Source: Lentzea aerocolonigenes
Lineage (GTDB): Bacteria > Actinomycetota > Actinomycetes > Mycobacteriales > Pseudonocardiaceae
Reading direction: 5' to 3'
DNA length: 64,000 bases
Assembly: GCF_000974445.1 (NCBI RefSeq)
Contig: NZ_BBOJ01000005.1
Location: 1-64,000, forward strand
The position numbers were made by a program, and so were the translations under genes. The notes beneath the pieces were generated by a model. That model did not search any database, had not been told where the DNA came from, and was given only the letters and a program-made list of their open reading frames with translations. Positions 24,229 to 32,365 of this stretch are shown here, one piece after another. Within the stretch, counting starts at the first letter, position 1, and the number at the start of each line of letters is the position of its first letter.

Positions 24229-26268
24229 CTAGCTGAGAAGGAGCTCGGAAACCTCTGAGGTCGTCAAGGACGGCCCGAAGTACGGCCCCTGCGCGCCGGT
24301 CACGCCGAGCTCGGCCAGCTTCGACGCCTCTGCCTGCGTCCGCACGTCCTCGGCGTACAGCGGCACCCGCAGGATCGAGGCCCACCGGAGCAACGCCACC
24401 GAGGCGCTCTCGTCGACCGGGTTCGCGCCGGTGTCGAGGCCGTGCACGACGCCGTCGGCGAACTTCACGCCGCTCAACGGCAGCAGGCGCAGCCGGTCGA
24501 TGCCCACGTTGCCGCCGTTCATCTGGTCCAGCACGAGCCCGACGCCGCGTTCGGCGAGGATGGTCAGCTCCTCCAGCTGCTCGTCGGTCAGCAGCGCGGG
24601 CAGGTGCTCGTGCAGTTCGAAGCGCAGCAACGACGCGGGGAGCCCGGTGTGGTCGAGCACTCGGGCGACCTCGGCGACGAGCTCCGGCTCCTGGCACAGC
24701 CGCGGCGGCAGGTCGAGGGAGAGCACCGGCATCCGGGACCCCAGCGCCTGGTGCCACTCGCTCGCCTGCGTGCAGGCTTCCAGCAGCGCCCAGTGCACCA
24801 GCCGGACGATCATGCCGTTGTCGGACGACTGGTCGACGAAGATGCCGGGGCACAGCACGCCGTGGGCCGGGTGGTCCCAGACGATCTTCGCTTCCAGGGC
24901 GAGCACGGAACCGTCGGCCAGCGAGTGCACGGGCACGTAGTCGACGCGGAACTGGCCCTCCTCCAGCGCGCCGGGGATGGACGCCGCGAGCGCGTACCTC
25001 TCCTTGTCGCGCAGGTCGCGTTCCCTGTCGTACAACGCCCACTGCGCCTTGCCGTCGCGCTTCGCCCAGCCGACCGTGACGTCCGCCGCGCGCAGCAGGT
25101 CCACCGCGTCGCCGCCGCGGGCCGCGCGCGCCACGATGCCGATGCTGGTCGTGACGCCGACGCCGTTCGCGTCGATCCAGAGCGGTTCCTCGAGCTGCTT
25201 GGTGAACTCCTCGACCAGCGCGATCACGCCGCGCACGTCACGCGGGTCCTTGATCAGGACGCCGAACTCGTCCTCGCCGATGCGCGCGACCTTGCCGACG
25301 TCCTCCGGGAACACCGACCGCAGGCGCGTCGCGACGTGCATCAACACCTTGTTGCCGACGTCGTGCCCGAACGCGTCGTTCACGCCGCGGAACCCGTCGA
25401 TGTCGACCTGCACCAGCGCGAGCGCCTCGGGGCCCTTCGACCCGACGGCACCTTCGAGCCAGCCGAGGAACTGTGCCCGGTTGGGCAGCCCCGTCTGCAT
25501 GTCGTTGAGGCTCTGCCGCACGAGCTGCGTCTGCAACGCGCGCATCTCGTTCATGTTCTCGATCATCGTGACGAAGTACGGCTGCGCGTCCTCCTGCTCA
25601 CGCACGACCGAGATCGCCATGTGCGTCTGGATCGTCTCGCCGTCGCTGCGGATCATCCGCTTCTCGACCCTGATGGCGTCGAAGTCGGACGCGATCAGCT
25701 GCTGCGCCAGCTCCCGCAGCGCCGCCCGGTCCTCGGGGTGCACCAGGTCGCCGCCGTGCATCGTGCGCAGGTCGTCGCGCCGGTAGTCGAGCATCGTCAG
25801 CAACGCCTCGTTGACGTCGATGATGTCGCCCTTGAGGCTGCTGACGACGATCCCGAACGCGGAGGCCTCGAAGATCGCCCGGAACTTGGCCTCGCTCGCC
25901 CTGACCGCGATCTCGGCCCGGCGCATCGAGTTGATCGCGGCCGTGCGGCTGATCTCCTGCTGGTCGAGCGTCCGGTCGCGCAGCCCCTCCGCGTACCCGG
26001 CGGCGAGCGCGCCCAGCTGGGCCGGCGTGATCGGAGTGGTCTCACCCAGGTGGGTGAGCGTCTGCTCCAGCGTGGTCGAGGAGATGAAGTCGTGTTCCAC
26101 CATCGAGCGCCCGACCTGCCGAGCCGCGTCCACACCACCGGTGAGCAGCTGGTCGACGTACCCGCCGAGCAGCTGCTCGAGCTTCTCGCGAGTCAGGTTC
26201 GCGAGAAGGGTGCTGGAGATCGCCGCCGCCCAGCGAACGGCGGGCTCTTGGCTGTCGACCATGTTCAT
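24229..26268 (-). CDS. PAS-GGDEF-EAL protein with degenerate catalytic motifs
   Basis: The 679-residue cytoplasmic protein has an N-terminal helical region (about 1-125), a PAS domain with C-terminal motif (about 125-250), a GGDEF domain with GEDEF where GGDEF is expected, and an EAL domain in which EAL is EAK and the metal-binding DDFG-type motif reads DQMN, with KID replaced by KFAD. It looks like a cyclic-di-GMP sensor or scaffold rather than a competent synthase or phosphodiesterase. In actinomycetes such proteins influence development through BldD. The frame starts at ATG 26268 with ATG 26262 as alternative. Confidence 0.88.
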   Translation of the reverse strand: MNMVDSQEPAVRWAAAISSTLLANLTREKLEQLLGGYVDQLLTGGVDAARQVGRSMVEHDFISSTTLEQTLTHLGETTPITPAQLGALAAGYAEGLRDRTLDQQEISRTAAINSMRRAEIAVRASEAKFRAIFEASAFGIVVSSLKGDIIDVNEALLTMLDYRRDDLRTMHGGDLVHPEDRAALRELAQQLIASDFDAIRVEKRMIRSDGETIQTHMAISVVREQEDAQPYFVTMIENMNEMRALQTQLVRQSLNDMQTGLPNRAQFLGWLEGAVGSKGPEALALVQVDIDGFRGVNDAFGHDVGNKVLMHVATRLRSVFPEDVGKVARIGEDEFGVLIKDPRDVRGVIALVEEFTKQLEEPLWIDANGVGVTTSIGIVARAARGGDAVDLLRAADVTVGWAKRDGKAQWALYDRERDLRDKERYALAASIPGALEEGQFRVDYVPVHSLADGSVLALEAKIVWDHPAHGVLCPGIFVDQSSDNGMIVRLVHWALLEACTQASEWHQALGSRMPVLSLDLPPRLCQEPELVAEVARVLDHTGLPASLLRFELHEHLPALLTDEQLEELTILAERGVGLVLDQMNGGNVGIDRLRLLPLSGVKFADGVVHGLDTGANPVDESASVALLRWASILRVPLYAEDVRTQAEASKLAELGVTGAQGPYFGPSLTTSEVSELLLS

Positions 26269-26508
26269 TCAGCTCAGGTGGCCATTCGTGGGGACCGGGG
26301 TGATCTGCTGATCGATCGTCGGACGCCAATCGATACGCCTGTGCGACCCACTTCCGCCGGGCTCGGTCGAACGGGTGACAGCCCCGTGCGGTACCACCAC
26401 CGGGTGTGGGTCCAACGCTCAAGCTTACTGATCACGCATCACGTGTCCAACCGAACCCCGATTCCCGGCCGCGATTCATGGGTTTGCCCATGAATTCACT
26501 CGTTTGAA
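26269..26508. other. Intergenic region with a hairpin
   Basis: No gene is evident. Its right end contains the hairpin at 26474-26495 and an AT-richer patch than its surroundings. The promoter of the PAS-GGDEF-EAL gene should lie here. Confidence 0.5.
26474..26495. terminator. Hairpin downstream of the GNAT remnant
   Basis: ATTCATGGG and CCCATGAAT form a perfect 9-bp stem with a TTTG loop. CGATTCAT/ATGAATCG (26472-26479 and 26512-26519) form a wider inverted pair. The position fits a terminator for minus-strand transcription. Confidence 0.5.
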
Positions 26509-26867
26509 CTAATGAATCGCCTTCTCGAAGGCGAGCGGGCCAATGGTGAGCGGGTCCGCGTCCACGTCTGACAACGGCGTGCACCCGGTCGCGAGGTACA
26601 GCCCTCTGGCCTCCTGGCCCGCGTCAGGTGGATCCAGCGGTACCCGAACGTGCGCACCTGGGTCTCAGCCCGGCGCGCCCGCCCGCGTCTGCGGTGCCGG
26701 GAATGCGTCCAGATCCTTTTCAGCTCTGCGGCCTCGGGGTCGTAGCGCACCAGCGCGTTGGAGTTGCCCGCGCCGCCCGTCGCCTTCGTCCTCGGTGTCC
26801 ACAGTGCACGGTCGAACCGCTCGCCGCGTTCCGCGACCGCCAGAAGTCGTTGCGAGCCGGTGTTCTC
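26509..26867 (-). pseudogene. GNAT acetyltransferase remnant, frameshifted
   Basis: On the minus strand, one frame gives AELKRIW and then FGYRWIHLT, which look like the acetyl-CoA-binding half of a GNAT protein. The frame must then shift to give QEARGLYLATGCTPLSDVDA and end FEKAIH at the stop at 26509. That is the usual GNAT C-terminus. At least one frameshift lies near 26600-26625, the loop after KRIW looks shortened, and no acceptable N-terminal half is found. The gene therefore appears decayed. It was recognised by eye; a translated search is needed to fix its bounds. Confidence 0.65.
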
Positions 26868-26920
26868 CGCCCTCGGCGTTCCGGCGGAACGACGTCCTGG
26901 CACGGGAGATCCTGCGGACG

Positions 26921-27388
26921 CTAGGCGACGGAGGTGTAGCGCCCCTGGTGCCGCACCAGGGGCGCGGCGATGTCGGAGTGCGTGATCTCCAGCGGTTCCC
27001 CGACGAGCGCGATGTGGTCGCCCACCGCGATCCTGCGCGCGGTCCGGCACCGCAGCCGCACCGGCGCGTCGAGCAGCCACGGCACGCCGTCGTCGTCGGG
27101 CCGCCACCGCGTGCCCTCACCGAACCGGTCGGCGCCCTTGGTGGCGAAGAGGTCCGCGAGCGCGGTCTGCGCGGTGTCGAGCAGGTGGACGGCGAACAGC
27201 GGCGCCGTTCGCAGCACCGGCCACACCGAAGCGCCTTCGCCGATCCACACGACCACCAGCGGTGGTTCGAAGGAGGCCGAGGTGAACGACGACACCGTGG
27301 TGCCGACCGGGCCGCCGTGCCCGCTGGCCGTCACGATCGTGACGGCCTGGGCGTGGTGCCTCAACGCGTCGCGCAGCTGTTCCTTCAC
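26921..27388 (-). CDS. Flavin reductase domain protein (HpaC-like)
   Basis: The 155-residue protein has the split-barrel flavin reductase fold: VTIVTASGHGGPVGTTVSSF, then PPLVVVWIG, FAVHLL and HSDIAAPLVRHQGRY. Such enzymes reduce FMN or FAD with NAD(P)H and hand it to a monooxygenase. GTG 27388 overlaps the stop of the upstream NAD(P)H:FMN reductase gene by 4 bp, so two flavin-reducing proteins are made together. No monooxygenase lies next to them, so the partner is unknown. Confidence 0.87.
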   Translation of the reverse strand: MKEQLRDALRHHAQAVTIVTASGHGGPVGTTVSSFTSASFEPPLVVVWIGEGASVWPVLRTAPLFAVHLLDTAQTALADLFATKGADRFGEGTRWRPDDDGVPWLLDAPVRLRCRTARRIAVGDHIALVGEPLEITHSDIAAPLVRHQGRYTSVA

Positions 27389-27864
27389 CGCAGCACCTTC
27401 AGTCCGTCGAGGTCGAAGTCCGTGACGTCGGCGGGCAGCGAGGACTCGTTGAGGAACAACGCCTGCGGCACCAGTGCGCCCAGTTCGGCCAGCACCGGGC
27501 GCAGGTGCACCTCGACGGCCAGCGCGTGCCGGTCCGACGCGGCGATCTGCAGCGGTAGGACTACCTTGCCGCGCAACCACCCCGACGGCGCCTGGTCCAG
27601 CACGGCCTTCAACAGTCCGGTGTACGCGGCCTTGTACGTCGGAGTCGCGACCACCAGCACGTCGGCCCGCCCCAGCGTCTCCAGCGCGGCCTTGATCGTC
27701 TCCGGTTCCGTGAACACGGCCGGCGCGAGCGTCGCCGCGTCGACGACAGGGCCCTCGACGGGAACGCCCAGCGTCGAGGCGAGGGCCTCGCGCAGGGCGA
27801 GTGCCGCCTGCAACGTGCGCGAGGCGGGCCGCGGGTTGCCGACCAGAACACCGATCTGCGTCAT
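27385..27864 (-). CDS. NADPH-dependent FMN reductase (SsuE/flavodoxin-like)
   Basis: The 159-residue protein begins MTQIGVLVGNPRPASRT, the flavodoxin-like FMN-binding loop, and contains VVATPTYKAAYTGLLKAVLD, characteristic of the SsuE/ArsH-like FMN reductases. It would supply reduced FMN, for example to desulfonating or other two-component monooxygenases. It is translationally coupled to the HpaC-like gene. Confidence 0.88.
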   Translation of the reverse strand: MTQIGVLVGNPRPASRTLQAALALREALASTLGVPVEGPVVDAATLAPAVFTEPETIKAALETLGRADVLVVATPTYKAAYTGLLKAVLDQAPSGWLRGKVVLPLQIAASDRHALAVEVHLRPVLAELGALVPQALFLNESSLPADVTDFDLDGLKVLR

Positions 27865-27931
27865 GCCTTCAGCACAGTCGCGGGCCGGGCCACGGTCAAC
27901 CCGCGTCCACCACGCGGGAACACTTGCGGTT

Positions 27932-29587
27932 TCAGGAAACCGCGTCGGCCGCCGCACGTCCGGCGACACGTCCGGAGAAGAGACAGCCGCCCAGGAACGT
28001 GCCTTCCAGCGCGCGGTAGCCGTGCACGCCGCCACCACCGAACCCGGCGGCCTCACCGGCGGCGTAGAGCCCCGGCAACGGCTCACCGGACGTGTCGAGC
28101 ACGCGCGACGACAGGTCGGTGTGCAGGCCGCCCAACGTCTTGCGCGTGATCACCGACAGCCGCACGGCGATCAGCGGTCCTGCCTTCGGGTCCAGCAACC
28201 GGTGCGGCTCGACGACCCGGATCAGCTTGTCCGTCAGGAAGTGGCGTGCTGCGCGGATCGCGTTGACCTGCATGTCCTTGCTCAGTCCCGCGGTCACCTG
28301 GCGGTCGCGTTCGACGATCGTCTTCTCCAGCGCGGCGGCGTCGATCCGGGAGTCGCCCGTCAACGCGTTCATCTTGCGCGCCAGGTCCGCGACCGTGCCT
28401 GCCTGGATGAACTCCTCGGACTTCTGCGCGAACGCCTCCACCGGTGCCATCGCGCCCGGCAGCGCGCGCTTGAGCACCGCGCGGGTGTCCTTGCCCGTCA
28501 GGTCGGGGTTCTGCTCGGAGCCCGACAGCGCGAACTCCTTGCCGATGATCCGCTTGTTCAGCACGAACCACGAGTGCCCGTCGCCGCGCGAGGTGATGTG
28601 CTGCAACGCTCCCAGCGCGTCGAAGCCGGGGAACAGCGGGATCGGCAGGCGGTTGCCGTCCGCGTCGAGCCAGAGCGGCGACGGGCCGGGCAGGATGCGG
28701 ATGCCGTGCCTCGACCACACCGGCGCGTAGTTCGCGATGCCCTCGGGGTAGTGCCACATGCGGTCGGCGTTGATGATCGAGGCCCCGGCCTTCTGCGCCA
28801 CCTCCATCATGTGCCCGTCCACGAAGTCCGGCACGCCCGCCAGCATGAACTCCGGCGGCTTGCCCATCCGCTCCGGCCAGTTGCGCCGCACCAGGTCGTG
28901 GTTGCCGCCGATGCCGCCGGACGTGACGATCACGGCCTGCGCCGACAGCGAGAAGTCTCCGACCACCGTGCGGGAGCTGGGTTCGGCCCTGCCGACCGCC
29001 GACGGCTCCAGCACCTCGCCGGACACGCCGTCGCACACGCCGTCGCTGACGTTGAGGCCGGTGACGCGATGCCGGAACTTGAGCGTCACGAGTCCTTTCG
29101 CGACACCTTCCCGGACCCGGCGCTCGAACGGCTCGACCACACCGGGCCCGGTGCCCCAGGTGACGTGGAACCGCGGCACCGAGTTGCCGTGCCCGTCGGC
29201 CAGGTACCCGCCGCGCTCGGCCCACTGCACGAACGGGAACCAGCGCACTCCCATGTCGTGGAGCCACGAACGCTTCTCGCCGGCGGCGAAGTCCACATAG
29301 GCCTGTGCCCACAGCCGGGGCCAGTGGTCGCTGTCCCGGTCGAACGCCGCGGAGCCCATCCAGTCCTGCAACGCGAGGTCGTGCGAGTCCTTGACCCGGA
29401 GCCTGCGCTGCTCTGGAGTGTCCACCATGAACAGCCCGCCGAACGACCACCAGGCCTGGCCGCCGAGCGTCGCCTCCGGTTCCTGGTCCAGGAGGATGAC
29501 CTTGCGACCCGCGTCCGCGAGCTCTGCGGTCGCGACGAGACCTGCGAGGCCCGCGCCGACGACGATGACATCCGCGTCATGTGCCAT
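27932..29587 (-). CDS. FAD-binding dehydrogenase (ketosteroid-dehydrogenase/fumarate-reductase type)
   Basis: The 551-residue flavoprotein has the dinucleotide motif VIVVGAGLAGLVATAELADAG at its N-terminus and a C-terminal FAD segment GLYAAGEAAGFGGGGVHGYR. Overall it resembles the KstD/FrdA-like FAD-binding dehydrogenases. The physiological substrate is unknown. TATGCT (29594-29599) lies 6 nt before ATG 29587, indicating a leaderless transcript. It diverges from a cupin gene and runs toward the flavin reductase pair, 67 bp away. Confidence 0.85.
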   Translation of the reverse strand: MAHDADVIVVGAGLAGLVATAELADAGRKVILLDQEPEATLGGQAWWSFGGLFMVDTPEQRRLRVKDSHDLALQDWMGSAAFDRDSDHWPRLWAQAYVDFAAGEKRSWLHDMGVRWFPFVQWAERGGYLADGHGNSVPRFHVTWGTGPGVVEPFERRVREGVAKGLVTLKFRHRVTGLNVSDGVCDGVSGEVLEPSAVGRAEPSSRTVVGDFSLSAQAVIVTSGGIGGNHDLVRRNWPERMGKPPEFMLAGVPDFVDGHMMEVAQKAGASIINADRMWHYPEGIANYAPVWSRHGIRILPGPSPLWLDADGNRLPIPLFPGFDALGALQHITSRGDGHSWFVLNKRIIGKEFALSGSEQNPDLTGKDTRAVLKRALPGAMAPVEAFAQKSEEFIQAGTVADLARKMNALTGDSRIDAAALEKTIVERDRQVTAGLSKDMQVNAIRAARHFLTDKLIRVVEPHRLLDPKAGPLIAVRLSVITRKTLGGLHTDLSSRVLDTSGEPLPGLYAAGEAAGFGGGGVHGYRALEGTFLGGCLFSGRVAGRAAADAVS

Positions 29588-29593
29588 CGGCCG

Positions 29594-29599
29594 AGCATA
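29594..29599 (-). promoter_or_regulatory. Probable -10 element, leaderless start
   Basis: TATGCT on the minus strand, 6 nt before ATG 29587. Confidence 0.45.
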
Positions 29600-29658
29600 G
29601 ATCCACCGCAGGTCGCAGACGAGACCTGAATCTATTTCACTTTCTGGGGAGAGATCAC

Positions 29659-30084
29659 GTGACGTTCCGACCGGCTTCCGAGGTGGGTTTCAGCACCAAG
29701 TCCACGCGGTTCGTGGCACCGGGCTCGGTGACCAACGGCGAGTTCGGCCTGTTCGAGTGGCGGATGGACGCTCGCCAGCCCGGTGCGCGCCCGCACTTCC
29801 ACAAGACGTTCTCCGAGTCGTTCTACGTGCTCGAAGGCGAGATCACGCTGTTCGACGGCGAGGAGTGGATCAAGGGAGGTGAGGGCGACTTCCTCTACGT
29901 GCCGCCGAACCGGCCCCACGCGTTCCGCAACGACAGCGACGCCCCCGTGCGGATGCTGATCCTGTTCTCACCGGGGATCGCCAGGGAGAACTTCTTCCTG
30001 GAGGTGGGGGCCGCGAAGGGGCTGCCGCCGGAGGAGCTGGAGGCGTTCTACGCCCGCCACGACCAGTACAACCTGCCCGGCTGA
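29659..30084 (+). CDS. Small cupin-domain protein
   Basis: The 141-residue single-domain cupin has metal-ligand motifs RPHFHKTFSESFYVLEG (His, His, Glu) and VPPNRPHAFRN (His). Function may be enzymatic or sensory; the family does not decide. GTG 29659 has a good GGGGAGAG Shine-Dalgarno sequence. It diverges from the FAD dehydrogenase by 71 bp and may share its regulation. Confidence 0.88.
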   Translation: MTFRPASEVGFSTKSTRFVAPGSVTNGEFGLFEWRMDARQPGARPHFHKTFSESFYVLEGEITLFDGEEWIKGGEGDFLYVPPNRPHAFRNDSDAPVRMLILFSPGIARENFFLEVGAAKGLPPEELEAFYARHDQYNLPG

Positions 30085-30335
30085 GGGTGCCGCCGACCGC
30101 CACTACCGGTGAGGGGGGTTTCCGGTGTGCCGGTCGACGGCGGGTTGGCCGCGGCGCGAGCGCACACGCCTGCGGAAGGGCTTTTCCGACCTGGGGGTGC
30201 CGGATCGCCCTGGCGCGGGCTCGAGCGCCAGCGGCCAACCACATTGTTGAACGTACAACCGGACGGCGGTGTTCCGGTCCGCTTCAGCTGTGACCGGGCT
30301 CAATTCCTTCAGGTTCCCTTCAGCTTCGGCCGGGG

Positions 30336-30341
30336 TATGTC
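30336..30341 (+). promoter_or_regulatory. Probable -10 element of the DUF6098 gene
   Basis: TATGTC lies 7 nt before GTG 30349; it also contains the alternative ATG at 30337. Confidence 0.35.
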
Positions 30342-30348
30342 ACGAGGT

Positions 30349-30791
30349 GTGACGGCCGAACTGCCCACGATCACGAACCTCGCCGAGCTGGCCGACCTGC
30401 TCGGCGAGGACGTGTACGTGCGCTGGTCGAAGGGCCCGGAGGCGGACGCCGCCTCGACGTCGCGGGACTCGCTGACCGGGGTCGAGCTGCCCGGGCTGTC
30501 GGCGAGCCCGCTGCACGTCGAGCCGTGGTGGGGCGACCGTTCGCGCCGGCTGTGGGTCGCGCGCCGGCTGTTCGACTACCGCCACCTGCGTGAACTGCGC
30601 GGCCCGGACGTCCGCGCGTGGGTGCTGAGAGGCGACGAGGTCGGCAGAGGCCGGACAACGAGCCCCTGGTCCAGTGCCGCGAGCCGATCGCGTGGGTGGC
30701 CGACAGCGCGCTGCGGGAGTGCGAGGAACTGGTCGGAGCCCAGCACTCCGAGGAGTGGGGCCCGCTCGACCGGGCTAGCTCAGATCGCTGA
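30349..30791 (+). pseudogene. DUF6098-family gene interrupted by a single-base frameshift
   Basis: From GTG 30349 the first 100 codons read as a DUF6098-type protein (LPTITNLAELADLL, VEPWWGDRSRRLWVARRLFDY, WVLRGDEVGRG). At about 30648-30652 the frame breaks. Reading one base back gives the expected continuation (PDNEPLVQCREPIAWVADSA ... EEWGPLDRASSDR) and a stop at 30789-30791. One missing C in a GGCCCGG-like context explains it, so this may be a sequencing error or a real inactivation. The restored protein would have about 147 residues. Function of the family is unknown. Confidence 0.75.
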
Positions 30792-31464
30792 GCTTGCGCT
30801 CGGCGGCCTTGCGGGCCTTCTCCGCGCCCGCCGTCACCCGTTTGGCCTCCTCCAGCCGTTCGGCGGCCCGGTCGAACGCCCGCTGCGCCACCAGCTGGTC
30901 GGCCTGGGCCTCCCCGAGGGCCTGCTCGGCCTCGTCCAACGCCTGCTGGGCCTCCGCCAGCTTGCGCTCCTGCCGTTCGCGCCGCTTGCGGGCCAGCGCG
31001 TCCTCTCCGTCGTCGCCCGCCGGTTCGGGTGCCGGCAGCGCGAACCCGAACCCGGAGTACTCCAGCGCCTTCGTGAGGTGCCCCGCACGCACCTGCTCGG
31101 CGGACTCGGGGTCGGCCATCGCGGCGGTCAGGGTGTTGCGCACCTGCGTGACGGCGTCGTCCGCGAGCGGGCCCGTCAGCTCCAGCGTGCGGTAGACGAG
31201 GGCCTCCATCAGCTCCTTGCGCTTGCGACCGAGCTCGCGCATGGTCAGCTGCGCCGTGGAGAGGCCCAGAGCCTCCTCCAGGCCGTCCGGGTTGTCCCTC
31301 ACCAGCCGGTTGACCGCCCAGGCGCCCACGGTCGGCTTGCGCAGGTCCGCGATGGCCTTGGCGAGGTCCTTGTCGTCGGTCTGCTTGGCCGCGGCGTTGC
31401 GGGCCGCGGTGAACTCCTTCGGGGGCAGCCCGTAGAGCTCGTCGGCGACCAGCTTGAGGTCCAT
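30775..31464 (-). CDS. Hypothetical coiled-coil protein
   Basis: I recognise no characterised family. The 229-residue protein starts MDLKLVADELYGLPPKEFTA, a form seen in actinobacterial proteins of unknown function. A helical middle is followed from about residue 155 to the end by a charged Ala/Glu/Arg/Lys coiled coil (RRERQERKLAEAQQALDE). It has no signal or membrane segment. TACGTT (31471-31476) lies 6 nt before ATG 31464. Its 3' end overlaps the restored DUF6098 gene by 17 bp. Confidence 0.75.
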   Translation of the reverse strand: MDLKLVADELYGLPPKEFTAARNAAAKQTDDKDLAKAIADLRKPTVGAWAVNRLVRDNPDGLEEALGLSTAQLTMRELGRKRKELMEALVYRTLELTGPLADDAVTQVRNTLTAAMADPESAEQVRAGHLTKALEYSGFGFALPAPEPAGDDGEDALARKRRERQERKLAEAQQALDEAEQALGEAQADQLVAQRAFDRAAERLEEAKRVTAGAEKARKAAERKLSDLS

Positions 31465-31470
31465 GCGCGC

Positions 31471-31476
31471 AACGTA
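31471..31476 (-). promoter_or_regulatory. Probable -10 element, leaderless start
   Basis: TACGTT on the minus strand, 6 nt before ATG 31464. Confidence 0.4.
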
Positions 31477-31571
31477 GCGCCTGAACAGCCCCCAGTCGTG
31501 CCGAACAACTCAACGAGGTGAGGGCGGTGCGCGTCTTCAGTACCAACGGCTCGGGTACACAGGATGGAGAG

Positions 31572-32114
31572 ATGCACACCAGGTGGAGATGGGTCCTCTT
31601 CGGGCTCGGCGCGGGCGTCGCCGCCGGTGGGCCGATCGCGATGGCGGGAGGCCCCTGGTACGGCTACGTCTTCGGCGGTCTGTGGTCCCTCATGGGTGGC
31701 ACCGTGGCGTGGCGCAGTTTCACCATGGGCACGAAGCTCACGGGTGAAGGCATCACGTCGAACAGCCTCGACCGGCGCACCACCGTTCGGTGGTGCGACG
31801 TTCACGCGATCGAACCCGCGCGCAGACGCAACCTGATCTTCTTTCACACCATCGCGCCCGTCGTCCGCACGCACGGCGGCAAGGAAACGCTGACCGAGCT
31901 CAGCCTGCTCTCGGTCAAAAAGGACTTCGTGCCCGAACGGACCGCGAAGCAGGTCGCCGAACTCCAGCGGGCGCTGAAAGCACATCGCGGCAAGTGTCCG
32001 GCGTGTGGGGCGCAGCCGAAAGAGCTCCAAGCCGCCCAGGGGATCGTCGGCCGCCTGCGGTCGCGATTGCGCTCGCTAATGGGCAGAAATAGTGATCAGC
32101 CCATCGCTCGTTGA
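31572..32114 (+). CDS. Membrane protein with PH-like domain, unknown function
   Basis: The 180-residue protein has two transmembrane helices in residues about 5-50, then a beta-rich segment (GITSNSLDRRTTVRWCDVHA) resembling bacterial PH domains, and a basic tail with a CPAC pair. ATG 31572 with GGAGAG just upstream is preferred over an earlier in-frame start at 31518, because the hydrophobic helix begins there. Role unknown. Confidence 0.65.
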   Translation: MHTRWRWVLFGLGAGVAAGGPIAMAGGPWYGYVFGGLWSLMGGTVAWRSFTMGTKLTGEGITSNSLDRRTTVRWCDVHAIEPARRRNLIFFHTIAPVVRTHGGKETLTELSLLSVKKDFVPERTAKQVAELQRALKAHRGKCPACGAQPKELQAAQGIVGRLRSRLRSLMGRNSDQPIAR

Positions 32115-32365
32115 CGGGATCCTGTTACACACCAACGCCGTTCACCGTTGACGCAGGCTTGACATTCCCCTCCATCAGCTCTTGACTGGAGAGCGGTTGC
32201 TCGTTCCACGGCAAAGTGGAAACGCGCGGCACCAAATGTGCGCGCGGACAAGCCGCTGAACAGTCCAATGTGGATCTGCGAATTCGGCTGAGAAGACGAT
32301 TGCCCCTCGTCAGGTGAAGAGATGTGCTTCTGAGCACTCTTTACCCCACGAAGGGCACATGCGCC

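Noticed and set aside
24442-26493. 683-codon open frame antisense to the GGDEF/EAL gene
   Set aside because: Low-complexity shadow of a well-supported gene.
26543-29629. 1028-codon open frame on the plus strand
   Set aside because: It runs antisense to the flavin reductases and the FAD dehydrogenase, has low-complexity Arg/Val/His-rich composition and no domain; it is a GC-bias shadow.
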